DNA from: Candidatus Nitrospira nitrosa
GTDB lineage: Bacteria > Nitrospirota > Nitrospiria > Nitrospirales > Nitrospiraceae
Direction of reading: 5' to 3'
Length of the DNA stretch: 64,000 bases
Assembly: GCF_001458735.1 (NCBI RefSeq)
Contig: NZ_CZQA01000010.1
Coordinates: 62,001 to 126,000 of the forward strand
Position numbers and translations under genes: made by a program. Positions 53,888 to 64,000 of the stretch are shown here, piece after piece. The stretch's first letter is position 1. Each line of letters begins with the position of its first letter. Under the pieces are notes generated by a model, which ran no database searches, was not told where the DNA came from, and saw nothing but the letters and a program-made list of their open reading frames with translations.

Positions 53888-55021
53888 TTACCGCTGGCTC
53901 AAGGGGATGTAGGGCCGGTTATGCTCGCCGGCATAGATCTGATCCGGTCGAAAGAGTTTATTTTCTCGCAACTGCTCCAACCAATGGGCTAACCAGCCCG
54001 ATACCCGTGCCATGGCAAAGAGAGGCGTAAAGAGATCGACCTCAATCCCCATTTTGTCGTAGATGATGCCGGAATAGAAATCGACGTTCGGATAGATCCC
54101 CTTGCGATTCAGCGATTCGCCCGCCGCCTGTTCAATCTCGAGCGCCACCTCATACAAAGGAGAGCTCCCGCATTCCTTGAACAATCGCCGACAAAGTTCC
54201 TGCAGCACCGTGGCCCGAGGATCTTTGACCTTGTAGACACGGTGGCCGAATCCCATCAGCTTTTTCTTGTTCTGCAGCGCGCCCTCAACATAGGCCCGTG
54301 CGTTCTCGGTCGTGCCGATCTCCTTCAGCATCATCACGACTTCTTCGTTCGCTCCTCCGTGCAGAGGCCCCTTCAGCGCGCCGATCGACGAGGCCACGAC
54401 GGTATACGGATCGGCAAGCGTGGACGCCGTAACGAGCCCTGTAAACGTAGAGGCATTCATGGTGTGTTCGGCATGGAGAATCAGGCAGTCATCAAACACT
54501 TCCGCCCACACGGGTGGTGTGACCGACTCAGTCAGCATGTACAAGAAGTTTTCGCTGAACCCGAGATCATCACGAGGAGAAATGGGATCGTCACCATGAC
54601 GCAGTCGCGCCCAGGCCGCCACGATCGTCGGCAGCTTGGCGACAAGCCGGACCGCACTCCAGTAGTTATTCTCGACATCCTTGACGTTACGGCCAGGATA
54701 GAACATCCCGAGTGCCGCCACAGCCGCCTGCAGCGCATCCATGGGATGCCCCGATTCCGGCAAGCATTTCAGCAAATCGATGATCCGGAACTTGATGCGT
54801 CGATGCTGGGTGACGTCCGTCGTCCATTGTAGCAATTCACTCTTCGATGGCAAATGGCCGAAGAGAAGGAGATACGCCGTTTCCAAGTAGGAGGAATCCA
54901 CGCAAAGCGTCTCCACTCGGATCCCACGATATTCGAGAATTCCACGCTGCCCGTCGACATCGCTGATCGATGAGGTTGCAGCCGGCACTCCGGCAAGACC
55001 TGGCATGAAATCATGTGGCAT
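53888..55021 (-). CDS. gltA: Citrate synthase
   Basis: Condenses oxaloacetate with acetyl-CoA. The 377-residue protein has the catalytic L-H-A-E-H (His), G-F-G-H-R-V-Y-K (His) and N-V-D-F-Y-S-G (Asp) in order, plus P-L-H-G-G-A-N-E-E. A GAGGGGGG run before the ATG supports the start. In a reductive-TCA autotroph it could run in reverse, but direction cannot be read from sequence. With malic enzyme, fumarase and pyruvate carboxylase it makes the C4/C6 node well represented in this window. Confidence 0.95.
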   Translation of the reverse strand: MPHDFMPGLAGVPAATSSISDVDGQRGILEYRGIRVETLCVDSSYLETAYLLLFGHLPSKSELLQWTTDVTQHRRIKFRIIDLLKCLPESGHPMDALQAAVAALGMFYPGRNVKDVENNYWSAVRLVAKLPTIVAAWARLRHGDDPISPRDDLGFSENFLYMLTESVTPPVWAEVFDDCLILHAEHTMNASTFTGLVTASTLADPYTVVASSIGALKGPLHGGANEEVVMMLKEIGTTENARAYVEGALQNKKKLMGFGHRVYKVKDPRATVLQELCRRLFKECGSSPLYEVALEIEQAAGESLNRKGIYPNVDFYSGIIYDKMGIEVDLFTPLFAMARVSGWLAHWLEQLRENKLFRPDQIYAGEHNRPYIPLSQR

Positions 55022-55158
55022 GGCCCCCCCCTCAAACGTACCAAGAACGTATGAGTCTCAACGCTCCTCTCACTATCATACCCCAATCATAGCTGTGCGT
55101 CATTCTTGCAATAGGCCATCCTGCTTGGCATACTTCATTTGCATAAGCATACTGACCA

Positions 55159-55584
55159 ATGGCCATGCCAGACAGGGAACTGCGGACGGAGATGAGACTG
55201 ATCGCCTTCCTCATTGGAAGCCTTCTTGTTCTCTGTGCGAGCGTCGTGCAAGCATTCTCCGCCTTAGCAGAAGAAAGTGTCCTCGCCTTTGCCGTCGTCA
55301 ATGAGATTCCGAAGGACAGGACTCGGGTTTCCGCCAAAGTGGCCGTTGAGGGAACAGTCGCCGACATGACGCTGCTGGCTTCCGATCAAATCCTGTCGAA
55401 TTTGGCGTGGAAGCAGCTGGAACTCTGTCATGCGTTGAAGCTGGAGGGATATAAAACCTCTGAAGGATTTCTTGTCCAAACGGTGCGCGCCATTGATGGT
55501 GCCATGTTACCGATGGTATTGCAGGGCTTTGAAGGAGATTGCCTGTTGAAAAAAGCATTGGAAGTGGCTCCCTTTGTCGATTAA
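55159..55584 (+). CDS. Hypothetical exported protein
   Basis: A 141-residue protein with a signal peptide (residues about 12-38: I-A-F-L-I-G-S-L-L-V-L ending A-L-A). The ATG at residue 12 is an alternative start. The mature part has two cysteines (in E-L-C-H-A and G-D-C-L-L) that may pair. Family not recognised. It is transcribed divergently from citrate synthase. Confidence 0.65.
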   Translation: MAMPDRELRTEMRLIAFLIGSLLVLCASVVQAFSALAEESVLAFAVVNEIPKDRTRVSAKVAVEGTVADMTLLASDQILSNLAWKQLELCHALKLEGYKTSEGFLVQTVRAIDGAMLPMVLQGFEGDCLLKKALEVAPFVD

Positions 55585-55800
55585 CATCTATCAGGATGCT
55601 GCAGGAGACTTCCTGCTTCGTTCCTACACGATTGTGAAGACTGGTGAAGCATCTTTCGTGAGGCGTGATTGCAGGGTAGAACAGCGGAAGAAGCTGTAGG
55701 GAACTGCGGCCTTGTTCGGTGATAGGCACGCCGGGGACTTAGGCGAGCTGAGTCGCGCCGCGAGCCAAGGTTGGGTAGGTGAAACCAAATGTCTGTTTCA

Positions 55801-56190
55801 CTATCCTGTGTGTTCAGTTGATGATGAGGTACAGTCGGGGCACTGCTCAGGTTCCGGATCGGACTCCAGCTCTTCAATCGTCAGAGGAAAGAGCAGCTCA
55901 CAGGAGCGGCAGGAACGGATCTCGAAGTACGGAACTGCCTGTTCGTCGATTTCGGTCGGAAGAAGAAGCTCTCTCGGCTCATACCCTACAAGCGCCTCAT
56001 CGCTGAACCGTACCACAGCGAGTCGGTCGTTGAAGGCTTCAAAGGTCGCCTCCTGAGCTTTGCGACTCAGTACATGCCCCAAGACAAAGACCGGCTGGCC
56101 CTTACGTTTGATGCGAAGATCCTTTAACGTTCGTTGAGAGGCCGTGGCACAGGCAAATTGACCGGCGGAACTCGTTCCAACCCAAGGCAT
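55801..56190 (-). CDS. Hypothetical protein with zinc-ribbon tail
   Basis: A protein of about 129 residues; GGAG upstream favours the second of two adjacent ATGs. The first 85 residues are unassigned; the C-terminal part has C-R-S-C and C-P-D-C pairs about 28 residues apart, a plausible zinc knuckle separated by acidic residues. Function unknown. Confidence 0.6.
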   Translation of the reverse strand: MPWVGTSSAGQFACATASQRTLKDLRIKRKGQPVFVLGHVLSRKAQEATFEAFNDRLAVVRFSDEALVGYEPRELLLPTEIDEQAVPYFEIRSCRSCELLFPLTIEELESDPEPEQCPDCTSSSTEHTG

Positions 56191-56283
56191 CATTCACTCC
56201 AATTCTCAAGCAAGATGGTTGCGAGGGAGTACCATAGACTAAAAAAAGCCGTCAAGACAGGTCTTTTTCACCAAGGAGTCACT

Positions 56284-56634
56284 ATGGCAAATGTTACGAT
56301 CTATCAGAAACCAACATGCACCACATGCCGACAGGCCGTCCAGCTGCTCAAAGACAGCGGGAAACCATACACATCGATCAACTATTATGAACAACCTTTT
56401 ACAAAAGATCAGTTACAGCGCTTATTGAAAAAGGCCCACCTTTCTCCTCGGGATGTGCTTCGCAGCAAAGAAGAGATTTATCAGGAGCTTGGCCTGGCCA
56501 AGAAACAGCTTTCTGATGATGAGCTGCTCGACCTCATGGTCAAACACCCGGATCTGATTCAGCGGCCGATCGTGGAGAAAGGCGACCAGGCCCTGCTGGC
56601 AAGGCCGGCAGACTCCATCAAGAAACTGCTATAG
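56284..56634 (+). CDS. ArsC/Spx-family thioredoxin-fold protein
   Basis: A 116-residue protein of the ArsC family. I-Y-Q-K-P-T-C-T-T-C-R supplies the CxxC, and a conserved R-P-I-V (with the arginine and cis-proline) lies near residue 97. AAGGAG before the ATG at 56284 fixes the start; the longer frame upstream is not coding. It may be a glutaredoxin-dependent arsenate reductase or an Spx-like regulator; the CxxC in place of C-x5-R does not settle the matter. No ars genes adjoin. Confidence 0.82.
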   Translation: MANVTIYQKPTCTTCRQAVQLLKDSGKPYTSINYYEQPFTKDQLQRLLKKAHLSPRDVLRSKEEIYQELGLAKKQLSDDELLDLMVKHPDLIQRPIVEKGDQALLARPADSIKKLL

Positions 56635-56663
56635 CCTGTAGACTTTTTACCAGCTTGGAAAAC

Positions 56664-57872
56664 TCAGCGATCGGTGGTCGGCTCGGAGGGCGACCACCGG
56701 ATCGCGCGTGTGGTTGGGTCGACGGTAAAAACCAGCTTCCCATCTAACGCCCCGAGTAATAGATCCCCGACCAAGATTCGTCGCCATCCCTTGAGGAGGG
56801 GAAGATCCAACGTCGACCGGTCGACTTTAGCATCAACCAACTCTTGAAGATCAGACGTCGTGGCCAACAAGGTTGGGGCGATCTCTTCTTGAAACGCTCG
56901 CGCCTTCACGATCGCCTGCAACAACTCCACCAATCCATTGAACTCCGGTTCGGGTTTGCGCTCTTTGTTGAGCACCGGCCAGGCGGTCGACGGAAGCGCG
57001 AGCGCAGCCTGAATCGTCGCGAAAATCGATTCTCCATTACGGTCAATCTCGGAACCGTGAAGCCCCCTCACCTGACGTAACTCATCCTGGTGCCGTGGCG
57101 GATGCCGCGCCAATTGGAGCAAGACTTCGTCCCGCACGACCCGGCTGCGAGGCACATTGCGCCGCTTCGCTTCGCCTTCGCGCCACGCCGCGAGCTCGCG
57201 AAGAACGGCCGCCGCTTTCGGCTTTAGCTGATCCCATCCCCGTATCCGTTGATAGCGTTCTTGCGGCTCCCGTCGAGACTCGCCGACCGCTCCTTCCAGA
57301 CGCGCAAACTCCTCATGGACCCACGGCAACCGACCGAGTTTGGACAACTTGGTCTGCAGATGATCATGGATCGCCAGGAGAAACGTCACGTCTTCCAATG
57401 CATAGGCCAGTTGATCGTGAGAGAGCGGGCGAGCACTCCAATTGGTAAACGTATGGGCCTTGTCCAGTCGTCTCCCATGCACCCGCTGAACAAGATTGGC
57501 ATAGGCAACCTGCGGGCCAAAGCCCACCATGGCTGCCGCGATCTGAGTATCGAAAAACGGTTTGGGTATCTGGCCGGCATGGACCGCAAAAAGATCCAGA
57601 TCTTGTCGCCCGGCATGCACGACCTTCTGAACCCGCTCATCGCAGACGACTTCCCAGAATTTATCGAGGCCACCCTCCGACGACACTGCTGGAAAATCGA
57701 TAATCGCCGCTGTCTGTTCGGTCGCGACTTGGATAAGCTCCAGCTTGGGAACGAAACTGTCTTCCCCGACAAATTCGGTATCCAATGCCAAGCGGGAACT
57801 CTCACGAAGTTGCTCGCACAACTCACTAAGCTCACTGGCACTCGTAATATACTGTGGTGAAGTGGACATCAT
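56664..57872 (-). CDS. rnd: Ribonuclease D
   Basis: A 3'-5' exoribonuclease that trims tRNA precursors. The 402-residue protein has the DEDD motifs L-D-T-E-F-V-G (Exo I), H-A-G-R-Q-D-L-D-L-F (Exo II) and Y-A-L-E-D-V-T-F-L-L (Exo III), then HRDC-type helical domains. Start at 57872 or the adjacent ATG 57869. It starts ten bases beyond the stop of the J-domain gene, so they are probably cotranscribed. Confidence 0.93.
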   Translation of the reverse strand: MMSTSPQYITSASELSELCEQLRESSRLALDTEFVGEDSFVPKLELIQVATEQTAAIIDFPAVSSEGGLDKFWEVVCDERVQKVVHAGRQDLDLFAVHAGQIPKPFFDTQIAAAMVGFGPQVAYANLVQRVHGRRLDKAHTFTNWSARPLSHDQLAYALEDVTFLLAIHDHLQTKLSKLGRLPWVHEEFARLEGAVGESRREPQERYQRIRGWDQLKPKAAAVLRELAAWREGEAKRRNVPRSRVVRDEVLLQLARHPPRHQDELRQVRGLHGSEIDRNGESIFATIQAALALPSTAWPVLNKERKPEPEFNGLVELLQAIVKARAFQEEIAPTLLATTSDLQELVDAKVDRSTLDLPLLKGWRRILVGDLLLGALDGKLVFTVDPTTRAIRWSPSEPTTDR

Positions 57873-57882
57873 TACCGATGCA

Positions 57883-58512
57883 TCATTCCGAAGGGTTATA
57901 AGGGCGATCCGGCGGTCGCATCGGTTCTGTATTGCTCAGACTGAGGTATTCCTTGAGGAATTGATAGGCTTCCAGCATCCGACGGAGTTCAGGTTCAGAA
58001 CTCCGATCACCGTTATTGGCATCCGGATGGAGTTGCTTGGCCTTCACTCGGAATGACGCCGTCACATCGGCTAACGAGCTCCCGAACTCAACTCCCATGA
58101 TGGCATAGGCATCCACCGCGTTATTCACACCGGTCGGATTCTCCGACAAGGCCCCTGCTCCACTGGCCGCTTTCAACATGTCGGCCAGACTGACCCGCTT
58201 ACGCCGCCGACGTGGACGTTCCCGAATTTCACTATCGAACTCATCCCATCGATCTTCGACAAATTCCAACCGAGACTCTAGCCGCATGGCGCCGCTCAAA
58301 TCCCGAATCACCTCGAGCTCTTCCTCAATTTCGATCAGCGATTTGATGACTTCCTCCAGGCCATGTTCCACTTGAAAAAACCCATCCACCCGCTCTTCCA
58401 TCATGCTCTCGACCGCCATGTCCAGGCTCTCTTCGGTTTTCGCGCGCAATGAACCGATCCGCTTCTGCATGCCTGTTCGAAACTTCAAAAATTTGGCGGT
58501 GGAAAACGGCAT
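57883..58512 (-). CDS. J-domain protein
   Basis: A 209-residue protein whose C-terminal part (about residues 130-195) is a DnaJ domain: A-Y-A-I-M-G-V-E, then L-H-P-D-A-N with the HPD motif that stimulates DnaK. The N-terminal 100 residues are highly charged and probably coiled coil. There is no zinc finger, so it is a class III co-chaperone. GGGGAG four bases from the ATG supports the start. Upstream of rnd. Confidence 0.85.
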   Translation of the reverse strand: MPFSTAKFLKFRTGMQKRIGSLRAKTEESLDMAVESMMEERVDGFFQVEHGLEEVIKSLIEIEEELEVIRDLSGAMRLESRLEFVEDRWDEFDSEIRERPRRRRKRVSLADMLKAASGAGALSENPTGVNNAVDAYAIMGVEFGSSLADVTASFRVKAKQLHPDANNGDRSSEPELRRMLEAYQFLKEYLSLSNTEPMRPPDRPYNPSE

Positions 58513-58613
58513 CGTACTCCCCTGACTTCCAAGGGGCGCATTCTACCACAGGGGCTACGTCGGTCTGAAGGCTCAAGAAACCTCGCAAAACCAGCTGAAT
58601 GAAGGGAAAGGAC

Positions 58614-60056
58614 CTACTCAGGCGGGGGGAAATCGTCCACTTTAGCCCGTCTTCTGGCCACGCCGCTGGCGCGGGCGGCGGCCGCCACGGCCCGCGCCAC
58701 ACGGGGGACGACTTCCTTATCGAAGACACTGGGAATAATGTAATCCTCGCTTAACGTATTCTCCGGGATCACATGGGCGATGGCCTGGGCCGCCGCAAGC
58801 TTCATCGCCTCGTTGATCTCACTCGCCTGTGCGTCGAGCGCCCCTCGAAAGATCCCAGGAAATGCCAATGCATTGTTGATTTGATTCGGATAATCCGAGC
58901 GCCCCGTCGCGAAGATCGTGCTATGGGCGCTACCGACTTCAGGAGGAACCTCCGGATCCGGGTTCGCCAAGGCAAACACAATTCGAGCGGGAGCCATCAA
59001 CTCAAGATCATCCGCCGTCACCACATTGCCGACGGAAAGACCGATAAAAACATCGGCACCTTTCAACGCATCGCGCAACGTGCCTTTGGGATTGTCTCTG
59101 GTCAAACAGGCACGGAGGTCGGTTCGGCAGGCCCGGAGTTGCTCGGCTTCCCCATAGAGAATGATGCCCTCCTTGTCGCATCCCAATACATGCGTGGCAC
59201 CGGCCGCCAGTAACATACGACAACAGGCCGTACCGGCGGCACCCAGCCCATTGACCACGATCCTGGCCTGATCCAGTTGCTTCCCTGTGACCCGGAGCGC
59301 GTTCGTCAACGCAGCAAGTAACACCACCGCCGTGCCATGCTGATCATCATGCATCACAGGGATATCCAGAGCTTGTTTCAGTTTCTGTTCAATTTCAAAA
59401 CAACGCGGCGCACTGATGTCTTCCAAATTAATGCCGCCGAACCCTGGCGCGATTCCCTGAACGATTTGGACAATGGCATCCGGATCTTGCGTACCGAGAC
59501 AAATGGGCCACGCATCGATTCCTGCCAGCTCTTTGAAGAGCATCACCTTGCCTTCCATGACCGGAAGCGCCGCCTCCGGACCAAGATTCCCCAACCCCAG
59601 CACGGCCGAGCCGTCCGAGACGACCGCGACACTATTACTCTTACTCGTAAAGGTATAGACCTTGGACTTCTCCTTTGCGATGGCCTGGGACACCCGTCCC
59701 ACTCCCGGCGTATACACCATCGAGAGCACGTTCCTAGTGCTGATCGGTACTTTACTACCCACCCGAATCTTACCGCCAAGATGCAGAAGGAAAATACGGT
59801 CGGAAGCCGACAGCACGGTGACATCGGGCATTGCACTTAACCGTAGCAGAACCTTTTCACCATGTTCCTCGCTCTGGACGTCGAAGGTAATGTCCCGAAC
59901 CATACGCGTCTTGGTCGCCGACACCAGGTCGACTGCCCCAAGATTCGCCTGCTCCTCCGCCAATAGCGCCGCAACCTGCGCAAAAATGCCTGGTTTATTC
60001 GCCAGTTCCAGTCTGACCGTCAATCGATAATTGGAGTAGGGACCGATGTCTCTCAT
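58614..60056 (-). CDS. NAD(P)-dependent malic enzyme with ACT domain
   Basis: Oxidative decarboxylation of malate to pyruvate, or the reverse. Residues about 10-85 form an ACT-type regulatory domain (L-T-V-R-L-E-L-A-N-K-P-G-I-F-A-Q-V). The malic core follows: V-Y-T-P-G-V-G-R-V, the catalytic K in E-G-K-V-M-L-F-K, metal ligands in D-D-Q-H-G-T-A, and V-V-N-G-L-G-A-A-G-T-A as the cofactor-binding motif. ACT domains usually bind amino acids, so allosteric control is likely. Confidence 0.93.
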   Translation of the reverse strand: MRDIGPYSNYRLTVRLELANKPGIFAQVAALLAEEQANLGAVDLVSATKTRMVRDITFDVQSEEHGEKVLLRLSAMPDVTVLSASDRIFLLHLGGKIRVGSKVPISTRNVLSMVYTPGVGRVSQAIAKEKSKVYTFTSKSNSVAVVSDGSAVLGLGNLGPEAALPVMEGKVMLFKELAGIDAWPICLGTQDPDAIVQIVQGIAPGFGGINLEDISAPRCFEIEQKLKQALDIPVMHDDQHGTAVVLLAALTNALRVTGKQLDQARIVVNGLGAAGTACCRMLLAAGATHVLGCDKEGIILYGEAEQLRACRTDLRACLTRDNPKGTLRDALKGADVFIGLSVGNVVTADDLELMAPARIVFALANPDPEVPPEVGSAHSTIFATGRSDYPNQINNALAFPGIFRGALDAQASEINEAMKLAAAQAIAHVIPENTLSEDYIIPSVFDKEVVPRVARAVAAAARASGVARRRAKVDDFPPPE

Positions 60057-60239
60057 GGGTGTCCTTATTTCCCCCTTCGTCGAATGAAGCCTACCACAAA
60101 CACGTCGTTCGTGAAGCGTAAAGCGCGTGGCGGAAAGAATTCCTATCGCATCTTTTTGTTACGAAAGACGAGATACATCTCACGTGATACGGGCATCGTT
60201 CCGTTGACGCTCTTTGCGTCCTGATGCTAGGTTGAGCCC
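60057..60239. other. Divergent spacer upstream of the DUF255 fusion
   Basis: 183 bases between the malic enzyme and the divergent fusion gene; no gene and no clear promoter recognised. Confidence 0.4.
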
Positions 60240-63200
60240 ATGTCGTCATCTACAACCGGCAAGCCTAATCGGCTTATCCACGAAACCAGCCCCTACCTGC
60301 TGCAACATGCCCATAACCCCGTTAACTGGTATCCCTGGGGACCGGAAGCCCTGAAGGCAGCCAAGGATCAGAACCGTCCCATCCTCTTGTCCATCGGGTA
60401 TTCCGCCTGCCACTGGTGCCATGTCATGGAGCGGGAATCGTTCGAGAACGAGGCCATTGCCGAACTCATGAATCGCTGGTTCGTCTGTATCAAGGTCGAT
60501 CGAGAAGAACGCCCTGACCTGGACGAGATCTACATGGCCGCCACCGTCACGATGAATCATGGTCAGGGGGGGTGGCCGATGACGGTGTTTCTAACGCCGG
60601 AGCAGGAACCCTTCTTTGCCGGAACGTACTTCCCGCCTGAAGACCGCTGGGGCCGGCCAGGTTTCGGCTCCGTCCTCAAGAAGATTGCCGACTATTGGGA
60701 CACACGATCCTCGGACGTCCGCGATCAAGCCAAGGAGCTGACTGCGCAATTACAAGGCACGAAGCAGCCCCCCTCTCCGATCTCCATCAGCGAATCGGTA
60801 CTGACCGAAGCCGTCTCTCAATTCAAGGACGACTTCGACGAAACCCATGGTGGATTCGGTACGGCGCCGAAGTTTCCCCCGGCGATGGGCTTGTCGTTCT
60901 TATTGAGGAGTCACCGGCGATCGGGAGACTCACAGACCCTCACCATGGTGACCAAGACGCTCGACATGATGGCCGCAGGCGGCATCTACGACCATATCGG
61001 CGGCGGATTCGCGCGCTACTCGACGGATGCCCGATGGCTGGTCCCGCATTTCGAAAAGATGCTCTATGACAACGCGCTGCTGGCCCGCGTGTATGTTGAG
61101 GCCTATCAAGTCACCAAGGCACCGCTCTATCGCCATGTCGCAACCGATGTGCTCAACTATATCTGCCGCGAGATGACCGGTCCCGAAGGAGGGTTCTACT
61201 CCTCGACCGATGCCGACTCGGAAGGTGTTGAAGGCAAGTTCTTTGTTTGGACACCGACTCAGGTCCAGGAAGTCCTCCAAAACGACGAAGACACTCGGCG
61301 ATTTTGTGGGCTGTATGACATCACGGAGGCAGGCAATTGGGAACACACGAATATTCCCAATCGGCTGCGACCAATCGACGACATCGCCAGGCAGCTGAAT
61401 CTGACCACCGACGAATTGCTGGACAGCGCATCCCGTGTGAAGCCCCTGCTGTATGAAGCGAGACGAAAGCGTGTCCCCCCTGGACTTGATGACAAGATCA
61501 TCACCGCCTGGAACGGTATGATGCTCTCGGCCATGGCCGAAGCCGCACGCGTCTTTGACGACGCCCGATACCTCCAGCATGCCTCGAGGACGGCCGATTA
61601 CTTGTTGCGATACCATGCCAAACCCGATGGACGCTTATTCCGCACCTCACGGGCCGGTCGCGCGCATCTCGATGCCTATCTGGAAGACTATGCCTACTTG
61701 GCAGAAGGGTTCGTCGATCTCTATGAAGCCGGCGCCGCTGAATCGTATCTCCATGCCGCCGCACGATTGGCCGACCATCTGATCTCAGACTTTGAGGATA
61801 AGGAGCAGGGCGGATTTTTCACTACGGCACAACAACATGAAGCACTTATCTTGCGTCACCGCGAAGGCACTGACGGGGCCACACCGAGCGCCAATGCTGT
61901 AGCCGCGTCAGCCCTTGCTCGGCTGTCCTTCCACTGTGATCGAGATGACTGGCGCCGTGCGGCGACGACTGCGGTACGTGCCTACGGCCGACAGGTCATT
62001 CGCTATCCTCGAGCGTTTGCCAAGAGTCTTGCGGTTGTGGACTTTTTGACCGAAGGCCCGGTGGAGCTGGCACTCATCGGGGATCCCGCGCAGAACACGC
62101 TGGGTTCGCTTCGCCAAGCCGTAGCCCAATGCTATCTGCCCAATCGCATTATCGCGACAGGCTCGCCGTTGACCCCGTCGTCTCTTCCTCTCTTGAAGGA
62201 CAGACCAGCCGTTTCCGGTCTGCCCACCCTTTACATTTGTCGGGATTATACCTGTCGACAGCCGATCACAGATCCTCGCACCGTTGCGCAGGCCTTACAG
62301 ACTGAGCAGTCCAGCTCCTTGGATCTGCAGAGTGAGCCAAGACTGCTGAGCGGCGCGTTGCTGTCTGGACAGGCAACCGCGCAGGGGACGGCGACCTACG
62401 CATCGCGCATGCTGACGCGCAGCGGACAGGCTGGCCTGGCACAGGGATTGACGCTGCTTGGTACGAGCGGGCTCACCACCACACGCATCGGATTCGGCAC
62501 CTATCGCGTCGACACCCAGCATGCCGAACATCGGTCTGCGCTCACACAGGCCATACGAACGTCGTGCAACCTCATCGACACCTCTACGAACTACACGGAC
62601 GGCGACAGTGAACGATTGGTCGGATCCGTACTGCATGAACTTGCAGCGTCCGGTGAGATTCGACGAGATGAACTCATCATCGTGTCTAAAATCGGCTACA
62701 TCCAGGGTCAGAATCTCGCACTCGCCGAGGCCAGAGAACGATCCGGCCGGGCCTATCCTGAACTGGTGAAATACGGTGACGGGATTTGGCATTGCATGCA
62801 TCCCGAATTCTTGGCGGATCAACTGGCGTTGTCATTGGATCGCCTTGGGCTCACGACGCTGGACATCTGTCTGCTTCATAATCCTGAATATTTCCTCTTG
62901 GACGCTCGACATCGCGGCACACCAGATTCGGATGGGCTGCGCACGGATTTCTACGATCGTCTTCAGCGAGCCTTTGCCTATTTTGAAGCACAAGTGGCGG
63001 CTGGACGCCTTCAATATTATGGTGTATCCTCCAACACGGTCGCATCATCTGCCGATGACCCAGAAGGGACATCCCTCTCGCGCATGGTCCATGCAGCTGA
63101 ACAAGCAGCACGATCGGTCGGGGCTTCCACTCATCATTTTCAGGTTCTGCAGTGCCCGATGAATCTCTTTGAATCAGGCCCTGCCACAAGCGCTAATACG

Positions 63201-63917
63201 GGCCCATCAAACGCGCAGACGGTTCTTGACTATGCACGCGAGCACCACATCGCCGTGCTGGTGAATCGGCCGCTCAATGCCATGGTCGCACGCAACACAA
63301 TGATACGGCTCGCGGACCTCCCGGTCGAAGACGCGTCAATCGACATTGAGCGACAGCTCGGTATCGTCGACGTACTTGAACAGGAATACCGAACCGCTCT
63401 TGCCCCGAATATCCAACAGGCAGGCGCCGAGACAAGTCCAAACGACTATTTCGTCTGGTCCGGAGAACTACGTCGCATCCAACCACAGATCCAGGGGCTC
63501 GAGCATTGGGAACAGATTGAGCACCATATGGTTGCGCCGCGCGTCAATCAGGTCCTCCAGCTGCTGTCTCGCCAGCTCTCTGGAACAACGGCTGAACAGT
63601 GGGAGCACTGGCGGCAACGATACATTCCTGAACTCCTGGCTCTTCTGCGTGCATTCAGGCACGAGGCCACGCTGCGGAGTCGAGTCCAAACCGAACGGAT
63701 TGCACGCACGATCAGGCCACTCTTGCCCGACACTCACCGTACCGCCGCTCTCTCTCAGCAGATGTGCTGGATCCTCAGCAGCACACCAGGAATTACTTGT
63801 GTCTTAAACGGCATGCGAACACCGAAGTATGTTGAGGATTCATTAGCCGTCTTGAACTGGACGCCGATCAGCGAGACCCGGCCGATCTATGCAGAAGCCC
63901 AGTCACTCCTTCAGTGA
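60240..63917 (+). CDS. DUF255 (YyaL/SPATA20-type) fused to aldo/keto reductase
   Basis: A 1225-residue two-part protein. The N-terminal half (about 1-690) is the DUF255 family: [17 protein letters not shown] with the thioredoxin-like CxxC, D-R-E-E-R-P-D and G-G-W-P-M-T-V-F, then a six-hairpin glycosidase-like part. The C-terminal half from about 740 is an aldo/keto reductase: [15 protein letters not shown], a D-T-S-x-N-Y segment with the catalytic tyrosine, S-K-I-G-Y and H-N-P-E-Y. The linker around 690-740 is Ser/Gln-rich. DUF255 usually stands alone, so the fusion suggests linked redox steps. Start without a strong ribosome site. Confidence 0.88.
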   Translation: MSSSTTGKPNRLIHETSPYLLQHAHNPVNWYPWGPEALKAAKDQNRPILLSIGYSACHWCHVMERESFENEAIAELMNRWFVCIKVDREERPDLDEIYMAATVTMNHGQGGWPMTVFLTPEQEPFFAGTYFPPEDRWGRPGFGSVLKKIADYWDTRSSDVRDQAKELTAQLQGTKQPPSPISISESVLTEAVSQFKDDFDETHGGFGTAPKFPPAMGLSFLLRSHRRSGDSQTLTMVTKTLDMMAAGGIYDHIGGGFARYSTDARWLVPHFEKMLYDNALLARVYVEAYQVTKAPLYRHVATDVLNYICREMTGPEGGFYSSTDADSEGVEGKFFVWTPTQVQEVLQNDEDTRRFCGLYDITEAGNWEHTNIPNRLRPIDDIARQLNLTTDELLDSASRVKPLLYEARRKRVPPGLDDKIITAWNGMMLSAMAEAARVFDDARYLQHASRTADYLLRYHAKPDGRLFRTSRAGRAHLDAYLEDYAYLAEGFVDLYEAGAAESYLHAAARLADHLISDFEDKEQGGFFTTAQQHEALILRHREGTDGATPSANAVAASALARLSFHCDRDDWRRAATTAVRAYGRQVIRYPRAFAKSLAVVDFLTEGPVELALIGDPAQNTLGSLRQAVAQCYLPNRIIATGSPLTPSSLPLLKDRPAVSGLPTLYICRDYTCRQPITDPRTVAQALQTEQSSSLDLQSEPRLLSGALLSGQATAQGTATYASRMLTRSGQAGLAQGLTLLGTSGLTTTRIGFGTYRVDTQHAEHRSALTQAIRTSCNLIDTSTNYTDGDSERLVGSVLHELAASGEIRRDELIIVSKIGYIQGQNLALAEARERSGRAYPELVKYGDGIWHCMHPEFLADQLALSLDRLGLTTLDICLLHNPEYFLLDARHRGTPDSDGLRTDFYDRLQRAFAYFEAQVAAGRLQYYGVSSNTVASSADDPEGTSLSRMVHAAEQAARSVGASTHHFQVLQCPMNLFESGPATSANTGPSNAQTVLDYAREHHIAVLVNRPLNAMVARNTMIRLADLPVEDASIDIERQLGIVDVLEQEYRTALAPNIQQAGAETSPNDYFVWSGELRRIQPQIQGLEHWEQIEHHMVAPRVNQVLQLLSRQLSGTTAEQWEHWRQRYIPELLALLRAFRHEATLRSRVQTERIARTIRPLLPDTHRTAALSQQMCWILSSTPGITCVLNGMRTPKYVEDSLAVLNWTPISETRPIYAEAQSLLQ

Positions 63918-63950
63918 CGATCGGCATGCTCTTCACTCAGAGGCACACCT

Positions 63951-64000
63951 ATGACACCGGTACGCAGTGTGACGCTCGTCAGCCTCTTTGGCCTTAGTGT
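63951..64000 (+). CDS. Partial gene start, truncated by the window edge
   Basis: An ATG preceded by AGAGG opens a frame M-T-P-V-R-S-V-T-L-V-S-L-F-G-L-S, which resembles the start of a signal peptide or membrane helix. It starts 33 bases after the fusion gene and runs off the end. Product unknown. Confidence 0.45.
   Translation, partial: MTPVRSVTLVSLFGLS

Noticed and set aside
1-64000. CRISPR arrays, rRNA or tRNA genes and an origin of replication
   Set aside because: No short regularly spaced repeats, no rRNA stretches, no recognisable tRNA cloverleaf and no DnaA-box cluster were seen by eye. A covariance-model search would be needed to exclude small RNAs.

Overview
The window looks like a chromosome segment from a Nitrospirota bacterium, most plausibly Nitrospira. 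This is inferred from gene content: a two-subunit biotin-dependent pyruvate carboxylase, a hemE-hemH-hemY run, citrate synthase, fumarase and an ACT-containing malic enzyme, together with PEP-CTERM and LEPR-type surface proteins. No rRNA, tRNA, CRISPR or marker gene confirms the taxon. Coding density is high, and broken or duplicated fragments cluster at a few places (about 4-7 kb, 36-39 kb, 51-52.5 kb).

Layout. 0-7 kb: an FRG-domain gene, mazG plus a small membrane protein, a Sel1-repeat membrane protein, and an animal-type haem peroxidase lying between the Sel1 gene and a broken copy of its 3' end. 7-11 kb: one 1274-residue TIR / NB-ARC / WD40 protein with 13 near-identical 42-residue repeats plus one degenerate repeat. 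11-18.3 kb: a flavin/NAD oxidoreductase, hemE-hemH-hemY, a fatty-acid desaturase with a clear promoter and palindrome, and an EamA transporter. 18.3-25 kb: small zinc-ribbon and secreted proteins, a sugar-nucleotidyltransferase, a PEP-CTERM protein and a probable outer-membrane protein. 25-32.8 kb: pyruvate carboxylase subunits, a hydrolase, a lipoprotein thiol peroxidase lacking the usual resolving cysteine, transhydrogenase SthA, TenA and a SemiSWEET. 32.9-38.4 kb: Tex, an NlpC/P60 lipoprotein, and fumarase followed by a degenerate copy of its own C-terminus.

39.2-50.7 kb is the most unusual block. Six genes on the minus strand, in transcription order, encode: a 927-residue secreted repeat protein with an N-terminal LEPRLLLAAD motif; a GAF-GAF-TM-HlyD fusion; a PqqD-like / M50 metalloprotease / HlyD fusion; a shortened SecA-like ATPase; a periplasmic adaptor; and a TolC-family outer-membrane channel. 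Together they look like a dedicated envelope-spanning export machine encoded beside its probable cargo.

51.3-64 kb: a dead IS1595-type element with target duplications, a metallophosphoesterase (whose 3' end is also present as a fragment at 38.7 kb), Hsp20, citrate synthase, several small proteins, an ArsC-like protein, RNase D, a J-domain protein, malic enzyme, a 1225-residue DUF255-aldo/keto reductase fusion, and the start of a gene cut by the window edge.
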